From: Spirochaetia bacterium
GTDB lineage: Bacteria > Spirochaetota > Spirochaetia > Treponematales > Rectinemataceae
Length of the DNA: 10,339 bases
NCBI GenBank assembly: GCA_021286925.1
Contig: JAJTBL010000040.1
Span: 1 to 10,339 of the forward strand
Direction: 5' to 3'
Position numbers and translations under genes: made by a program. The notes beneath the pieces are model-generated. The model had not been told where the DNA came from. It was given only the letters and a program-made list of their open reading frames with translations, and did no database searches. How positions within the stretch are numbered: position 1 is the stretch's first letter; each line of letters begins with the position of its first letter. Positions 6,582 through 10,339 of the stretch are shown here, piece by piece.

Positions 6582-7646
6582 ATGGCAAAAATCGATGGCA
6601 TAACCCGGGAATCCTGGATTCTCGCGACCTTCCCCGAGTGGGGGACCTGGCTGAATGAGGAAATTGAGCGTGAGGTTGTCAAGCCAGGCACCTTTGCGAT
6701 GTGGTGGCTGGGCTGTACCGGCATCTGGCTGAAGAGTCAGGGCGGGGCGAATATTTCGGTGGATTTCTGGGTCGGTTCGGGCAAGAAGTCGATGAAGAAT
6801 CCGAACATGACGCCGGGTCATCAGATGCAGAGGATGGCGGGTGTCCAGAAGCTGCAGCCGAATCTCCGGAATTCGGTGTTCGTGCTGGATCCTTTTGCGA
6901 TCAAGGAAATCGATGCGGTGATGGCGACGCACGACCACAATGACCATATCGACGCGAATGTGGCGGCGGCGGTGATGAAAAATTGCTCTCCGACGGTGCC
7001 GTTCATTGGGCCTGAGGCGTGTGTGAAGCTGTGGACGAGCTGGGGTGTGCCGGCTGAGCGCTGTATCACGGTCAAGCCGGGCGACCGGCTCACGATCAAG
7101 GATGTGGAGATTGTGGTGCTCGAGTCGTTTGACCGGACGGCGCAGATTACGGCACCGGTTGATGTCACGTTCAAGGGCAAGATGCCGGCGGATATGAACA
7201 AGATGGCGGTCAATTATCTGTTCAAGACGCCGGGCGGCAGTCTCTATCATTCGGGCGACTCGCATTATTCGAACTATTATGCGAAGCATGGCAATGATCA
7301 CCAGATCGATGTGGCGCTGGGGTCTTTTGGCGAAAATCCGCGCGGGATTACGGACAAGATGACGAGCGTGGATATTCTGCGAATGGCGGAATGTCTGAAC
7401 GCAAAAGTGGTAATTCCTTTCCACCACGATATTTGGACTAATTTCCAGGCGGATCCGCACGAGATTGTGGCGCTCTGGGAGATGCGGCGGCACCGTCTGC
7501 AGTACGGGTTCAAGCCGTTTGTCTGGCAGGTGGGCGGCAAGTTTGTGTATCCGGATGACAAGGACAAGCTGGAATACCATTATCCGCGGGGTTTTGAGGA
7601 TGCTTTTGTGTCCGAGCCGGATCTGCCCTACCCGTCGTTCCTGTAA
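6582..7646 (+). CDS. ulaG: L-ascorbate-6-phosphate lactonase UlaG
   Basis: Cytoplasmic metallo-beta-lactamase-fold enzyme that opens L-ascorbate-6-phosphate to 3-keto-L-gulonate-6-phosphate. The protein (354 residues, same length class as E. coli UlaG) agrees with the E. coli sequence as I recall it over nearly its whole length, e.g. ITRESWIL (7-14), GTFAMWWLGCTGIWLKS (36-52), GHQMQRMAGV (79-88), GGSLYHSGDSHYSNYYAKHG (218-237) and the C-terminal EPDLP..SFL. The metal motif is THDHNDHID at 116-124 (His117, His119, Asp121, His122), with Asp226 in HSGDSH and His281/His282 in FHHD as further site residues. ATG at 6582 follows GAGGAGG closely. Its substrate is a sugar phosphate, which is why the upstream importer being an ABC system rather than a PTS is notable. 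ulaD follows after a structured 129-nt gap. Confidence 0.96.
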   Translation: MAKIDGITRESWILATFPEWGTWLNEEIEREVVKPGTFAMWWLGCTGIWLKSQGGANISVDFWVGSGKKSMKNPNMTPGHQMQRMAGVQKLQPNLRNSVFVLDPFAIKEIDAVMATHDHNDHIDANVAAAVMKNCSPTVPFIGPEACVKLWTSWGVPAERCITVKPGDRLTIKDVEIVVLESFDRTAQITAPVDVTFKGKMPADMNKMAVNYLFKTPGGSLYHSGDSHYSNYYAKHGNDHQIDVALGSFGENPRGITDKMTSVDILRMAECLNAKVVIPFHHDIWTNFQADPHEIVALWEMRRHRLQYGFKPFVWQVGGKFVYPDDKDKLEYHYPRGFEDAFVSEPDLPYPSFL

Positions 7647-7653
7647 GGGGGCG

Positions 7654-7724
7654 GTGCGGCGCGGGGCTCTTGCAGGGCCGCACTCCGGTGGCGTTCCTGT
7701 GGGGCGGCCCGCGGGTTGGCGGGC
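7654..7724 (+). other. GC-rich structured spacer between ulaG and ulaD
   Basis: The 129-nt gap (7647-7775) begins with a stretch much richer in G+C than the genes around it. Two stems are visible: GTGCGGC (7654-7660) with GCCGCAC (7677-7683), loop 16 nt, and GCCCGC (7707-7712) with GCGGGC (7719-7724), loop 6 nt. Neither has a following T-run, so an intrinsic terminator is unlikely. mRNA processing or stability control between the lactonase and the lower pathway, or a dispersed repeat, are possible. No convincing ORF or promoter is seen in it. Confidence 0.55.
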
Positions 7725-7775
7725 AGGGACCGGGAAATTTGAGAAGCACGCTAAATCAGAGATAAGGAGAATACG

Positions 7776-8444
7776 ATGAGTTTACCGATGCTCCAGCTTG
7801 CGCTGGATAACAAGACGTTGAAGGATGCCTTGAATTCGACACGGATTCTGGCGAGTGAAGTGGATGTGATTGAGGCGGGGACGATTCTCTGCTGTTCGGA
7901 GGGTATGCAGGCGGTTCGGTGTCTGAAGAGTCTGTATCCTGACAAGATTGTGCTGGCGGATATCAAGGCGGCGGATGCCGGTTCGATTCTCGCGAATATG
8001 GTCTATGACAATGGGGCTGACTGGATGACGGTTATCTGCTGTGCGCCGATTGCGACGGTTGAGACGGCGCTGAAGGAGGCCAGGAAGAGGTCGGAACAGG
8101 ATGGGGTTCCGCGGGATGTGCAGATTGAGTTGACTGGTTCCTGGACTTGGGAGGAGGCAGCGGCGTGGAAAAAAGCAGGTGTATCGCAGATTGTATATCA
8201 CCGGGGTCGGGATGCGCAGGCGGCTGGCCAGGGCTGGGGAAGAGAAGATTTGGAAAAGATTGCACGGCTGGCGGGGATGGGTTTTGCGCTTTCCATCACG
8301 GGCGGGCTGGTTGTTGAGGATTTACCGTTGTTCAAGGATTTCCCGATCAAGGTGTTTATCGCGGGGCGTTCGATCCGTGACGCGGCGGATCCGGTTGCGG
8401 CGGCGCGGGAGTTCAAAGCGGCGTTCAAAAAATACTGGGGTTGA
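7776..8444 (+). CDS. ulaD: 3-keto-L-gulonate-6-phosphate decarboxylase UlaD
   Basis: TIM-barrel enzyme of the orotidine-5'-phosphate decarboxylase superfamily that converts 3-keto-L-gulonate-6-phosphate to L-xylulose-5-phosphate and CO2, Mg-dependent. 222 residues, close to the E. coli UlaD/SgbH length. Seen: MSLPMLQLALDN (1-12) with Asp11, EVDVIEAGTIL (28-38) with Glu33, the family hallmark LADIKAADAG (60-69) with Asp62, Lys64 and Asp67, ELTGSWTW (118-125), YHRGRDAQAAG (141-151) and the C-terminal phosphate loop GG..(E)DLPLF and FIAGRSIRDA. Compared with E. coli as remembered, there are about six extra residues around 104-112 before Glu118. AAGGAGA (7764-7770) precedes ATG by 5 nt. ulaE starts 24 nt after the stop. 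hexulose-6-phosphate synthase is the nearest alternative family, but the sequence follows UlaD. Confidence 0.95.
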   Translation: MSLPMLQLALDNKTLKDALNSTRILASEVDVIEAGTILCCSEGMQAVRCLKSLYPDKIVLADIKAADAGSILANMVYDNGADWMTVICCAPIATVETALKEARKRSEQDGVPRDVQIELTGSWTWEEAAAWKKAGVSQIVYHRGRDAQAAGQGWGREDLEKIARLAGMGFALSITGGLVVEDLPLFKDFPIKVFIAGRSIRDAADPVAAAREFKAAFKKYWG

Positions 8445-8468
8445 GCCGGGTATCCCAGGGGAGTTGTC

Positions 8469-9341
8469 ATGGTTTCTGTTATGCCCAGAATTGGTATTTA
8501 TGAAAAGGCGATGCCGCGGTTCGATTCCTGGAAGGATGCGCTGATGACGGCGAAGGCCGCGGGCTACGATTACGTGGAAATGAGTATTGACGAGAGTGAC
8601 GCGCGGCTTGCTCGGCTGGACTGGTCCATGCGGCAGCGGCTCGATTTTCACGCGGCGACGCTGGAAACGGGGGTGCCGGTGCCTTCCATTTGCCTTTCCG
8701 GGCATCGAAAGTTTCCCCTGGGGAGCGAGCAGGCGGCGGTCCGCGAGCGGGGCAGAGCCATGATGGAGGAGGCCATCCAGCTGGCGGTGGATATTGGTGT
8801 CCGGACGATCCAGCTGGCTGGTTATGATGTGTATTACGAGCCGTCCACGCAGGCGACGCGGGAGCGTTTTGCGGAGGCGATGGAGTGGGCGTGCGGGCTT
8901 GCTTCGAAGGCGCAGGTGATGCTGGCGATGGAGGTTATGGATTATCCGTTGATGAATTCGATCTCGCGCTGGAAGCCTTATGCCGAGTTGTGCAAGTCGC
9001 CGTGGTTTTGTGTGTATCCGGATGTGGGGAATCTTTCGGCGTGGTGGAATGATGTGGCGGCTGAGTTGAGCGGGAATATCGACAAGATTGCGGCGATTCA
9101 TTTGAAGGATACGCTGGCGGTAGGGCCGGATTTTCCGGGGAAGTTCAGGGATGTGCCGTTTGGTTCGGGTTGTGTTGACTTTACGTTAGTGTTCCGAACC
9201 TTGTATATGGCTGGGTATAAGGGTTCGTTCCTTATCGAAATGTGGACTGAGAAGGCGCAGGATCCGATTGCGGAGATTGTGAAGGCCCGGGAGTGGATGC
9301 TCCAGAAAATGGCTGAGGGAGGGTTGATTGACCATGCTTGA
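8469..9341 (+). CDS. ulaE: L-xylulose-5-phosphate (L-ribulose-5-phosphate) 3-epimerase UlaE
   Basis: Xylose-isomerase-like TIM-barrel epimerase interconverting L-xylulose-5-phosphate and L-ribulose-5-phosphate. 290 residues. Strong family agreement: GIYEKAMP (9-16), FVEMS-like YVEMSIDESDARLARLDW (35-52), CLSGHRKFPLGS (75-86), TIQLAGYDVYY (113-123), AMEVMDYPLMNSIS (153-166), YPDVGNLSAW (183-192), HLKDT (211-215), VPFGSGCVDF (229-238) and LIEMWTE (255-261). Likely metal ligands are Glu155, Asp185, His211 and Glu257. The loop between HLKDT and VPFG (216-228) is longer than in E. coli as I recall it. ATG at 8469 follows AGGGGAG by 5 nt; Met5 is a possible alternative. The end overlaps ulaF by 8 nt. 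Confidence 0.95.
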   Translation: MVSVMPRIGIYEKAMPRFDSWKDALMTAKAAGYDYVEMSIDESDARLARLDWSMRQRLDFHAATLETGVPVPSICLSGHRKFPLGSEQAAVRERGRAMMEEAIQLAVDIGVRTIQLAGYDVYYEPSTQATRERFAEAMEWACGLASKAQVMLAMEVMDYPLMNSISRWKPYAELCKSPWFCVYPDVGNLSAWWNDVAAELSGNIDKIAAIHLKDTLAVGPDFPGKFRDVPFGSGCVDFTLVFRTLYMAGYKGSFLIEMWTEKAQDPIAEIVKAREWMLQKMAEGGLIDHA

Positions 9342-10038
9342 AGCTTTGAAACATGAGGTGCTTGCGGCGAATCTCGAGCTGTTTGCCATGAAATTGGCGC
9401 TTTTTACCTGGGGAAACGCGAGCGCGATTGACAGGGAGCGGGGTTTGGTTGTCATTAAGCCAAGCGGGGTGCCGTACGAATCGATGAAGGCTGAAGATAT
9501 GGTGGTGGTCGATTTGCATGGTTCGATTGTCGAGGGTTCCTTGCGGCCTTCATCGGATTTGCCGACGCATTTGGAGCTGTACAAGGCTTTCCCGTCGGCG
9601 ATGGGGGTTGTGCATACTCATTCGACTCACGCGACGGCCTGGGCGCAGGCGGGGCTGGATTTGCAGGCTGAGGGCACAACGCACGCGGATCACTTTTTCG
9701 GGGCTGTTCCGTGCACGCGGCTGATGACTGAGGCTGAGATTGCCGGGAATTATGAGCTCGAAACGGGGCGGGTCATTGTCGAAACATTCAGGGTTCGCAA
9801 TATCGACCCAAGCCAGGTTCCTGCGGTGTTGGTGCGGTCGCATGGGCCGTTTACCTGGGGCACTTCGGCGGAGGATGCGGTGCACAATGCGGCGGTTTTG
9901 GAAGAGGTTGCGAAAATGAATCTTCTGGCGAGGACTGCGATGCTTGGTTCGCAGGCTGTTCCGCCGATGCAGAAGGTTTTGCTGGAGCGGCATTTCCTTC
10001 GCAAACATGGAAAAAATGCATATTACGGGCAGCGATAG
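9334..10038 (+). CDS. ulaF: L-ribulose-5-phosphate 4-epimerase UlaF
   Basis: Class II aldolase/AraD-family zinc enzyme that converts L-ribulose-5-phosphate to D-xylulose-5-phosphate, joining the route to the pentose phosphate pathway. 234 residues from ATG at 9334, the usual length. Seen: FTWGNASAIDRERGLVVIKPSGVPY (24-48 region), RPSSDLPTHLELY (71-83), HTHSTHATAWAQAG (94-107), TTHADHFFG (115-123), SHGPFTWG (169-176), AVHNA and the C-terminal KHGKNAYYGQR. By analogy with AraD, the metal ligands are His94, His96 and His170 with Asp75, and Asp119 is catalytic. ATG overlaps the last codons of ulaE; GGGAGGG at 9317-9323 is 10 nt upstream. A TTG two codons earlier is less likely. UlaF, SgbE and AraD are close relatives; the neighbours decide for UlaF. 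No terminator is visible after it. Confidence 0.95.
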   Translation: MLEALKHEVLAANLELFAMKLALFTWGNASAIDRERGLVVIKPSGVPYESMKAEDMVVVDLHGSIVEGSLRPSSDLPTHLELYKAFPSAMGVVHTHSTHATAWAQAGLDLQAEGTTHADHFFGAVPCTRLMTEAEIAGNYELETGRVIVETFRVRNIDPSQVPAVLVRSHGPFTWGTSAEDAVHNAAVLEEVAKMNLLARTAMLGSQAVPPMQKVLLERHFLRKHGKNAYYGQR

Positions 10039-10077
10039 TCCTTAGTGTATCGAACCCTGTATATTTCTTTTTGAAAT

Positions 10078-10339
10078 TTGAAGCAAACCATTAAGACCAG
10101 CTTCACCTTCTGCCCCAACCCCACGTGCGAGCACCATCAGAAGGCGCTTATCACAAACTGGTATGTCGCCCTCGGCACCTACTTCACCAAATGCTTCGGC
10201 AAAATCCAGCGCTACCGCTGCAAATCCTGCCGCCGCATCTTCTCCTCTCAAACCTTCAGCCTCGATTACTATGCCAAGCGCAGTATCAATTATGAGGACC
10301 TCGAAGCTTTGCTTTCCTCCAGCATGAGCCAGCGCGCCC
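10078..10339 (+). CDS. Cys-rich zinc-ribbon ORF start, probable transposase-type protein (cut by window end)
   Basis: A reading frame open from 10075 (after TGA at 10072-10074) to the window end; the first possible start is TTG at 10078, without a clear ribosome binding site. The 87 visible residues include CPNPTCEHH near the start and RYRCKSCRRIFSS about 35 residues later, a four-Cys zinc-ribbon pattern (CxxxxC...CxxC), followed by QTFSLDYYAKR. Zinc ribbons of this layout open many transposases and related DNA-binding proteins, and similar ORFs seem familiar to me from spirochaetes. Base use differs from everything upstream: on this strand C greatly exceeds G and codons end in C. The gap from ulaF (39 nt) shows no terminal inverted repeat that I can make out. 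It could instead be a fragment whose true start is lost. Transposase is a moderate-confidence call. Confidence 0.5.
   Translation, partial: MKQTIKTSFTFCPNPTCEHHQKALITNWYVALGTYFTKCFGKIQRYRCKSCRRIFSSQTFSLDYYAKRSINYEDLEALLSSSMSQRA

Noticed and set aside
5526..7580. 684-residue open frame on the minus strand across permease 2 and ulaG
   Set aside because: Antisense to two well-supported genes, spans their junction, is very Arg/His-rich and shows no recognisable motif. Lack of stops follows from the G-rich third positions of the real genes.
9328..9333. TTG start for ulaF two codons upstream
   Set aside because: The ATG at 9334 begins where UlaF/AraD proteins usually begin and has a purine-rich site at workable spacing.
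10039..10077. Terminator for the ula run or terminal repeat of a mobile element
   Set aside because: I looked for a stem followed by T residues and for an inverted end; only a short AT-rich stretch with a T5 run and no stem is present.
1..10339. CRISPR arrays, tRNA or rRNA genes
   Set aside because: No regularly spaced repeats and no cloverleaf or rRNA-like stretches were seen; nearly all of the window is taken by protein genes.

Overview
The window looks like the chromosome of a diderm bacterium of roughly mid-50s % GC. The binding protein has a cleavable signal peptide and no lipobox, which fits a periplasm. The + strand is G-rich over C almost throughout, whichever way the genes run. Strong strand asymmetry and the style of the truncated zinc-ribbon ORF at the right edge make me think of a spirochaete (Treponema/Spirochaeta-like). 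That assignment is an impression, not a proof.

Layout. At 1-926 on the minus strand is the N-terminal part of an FGGY-family sugar kinase that runs off the left edge. A short AT-rich divergent control region (927-1049) separates it from a DeoR-family repressor (1050-1829). A second control region (1830-1999) carries a good sigma-70-type promoter and repeated GTTCA/TGAAC half-sites. Then comes a long plus-strand gene run: a periplasmic sugar-binding protein, a terminator-like hairpin, permease 1, a two-domain ABC ATPase, permease 2, ulaG, a GC-rich structured spacer, ulaD, ulaE and ulaF (ends 10038). The last 300 bases begin a Cys-rich ORF, probably from a mobile element, with opposite base skew.

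How it works together. UlaG, UlaD, UlaE and UlaF match the enterobacterial L-ascorbate-6-phosphate pathway closely: lactone opening to 3-keto-L-gulonate-6-P, decarboxylation to L-xylulose-5-P, 3-epimerisation to L-ribulose-5-P, and 4-epimerisation to D-xylulose-5-P for the pentose phosphate pathway. In E. coli the phosphate comes from the UlaABC phosphotransferase transporter. Here import is by a ribose-type ABC transporter, which delivers unphosphorylated substrate, and a sugar kinase is divergently linked. The simplest inference is a PTS-independent ascorbate (or related) route in which the kinase supplies the phosphate. The repressor would control both arms through a shared AAATGAAC/GTTCATTT element found at the kinase promoter, at its own promoter and upstream of the transporter promoter. 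The enzymes are recognised with high confidence; the substrate of the transporter and kinase is inferred.
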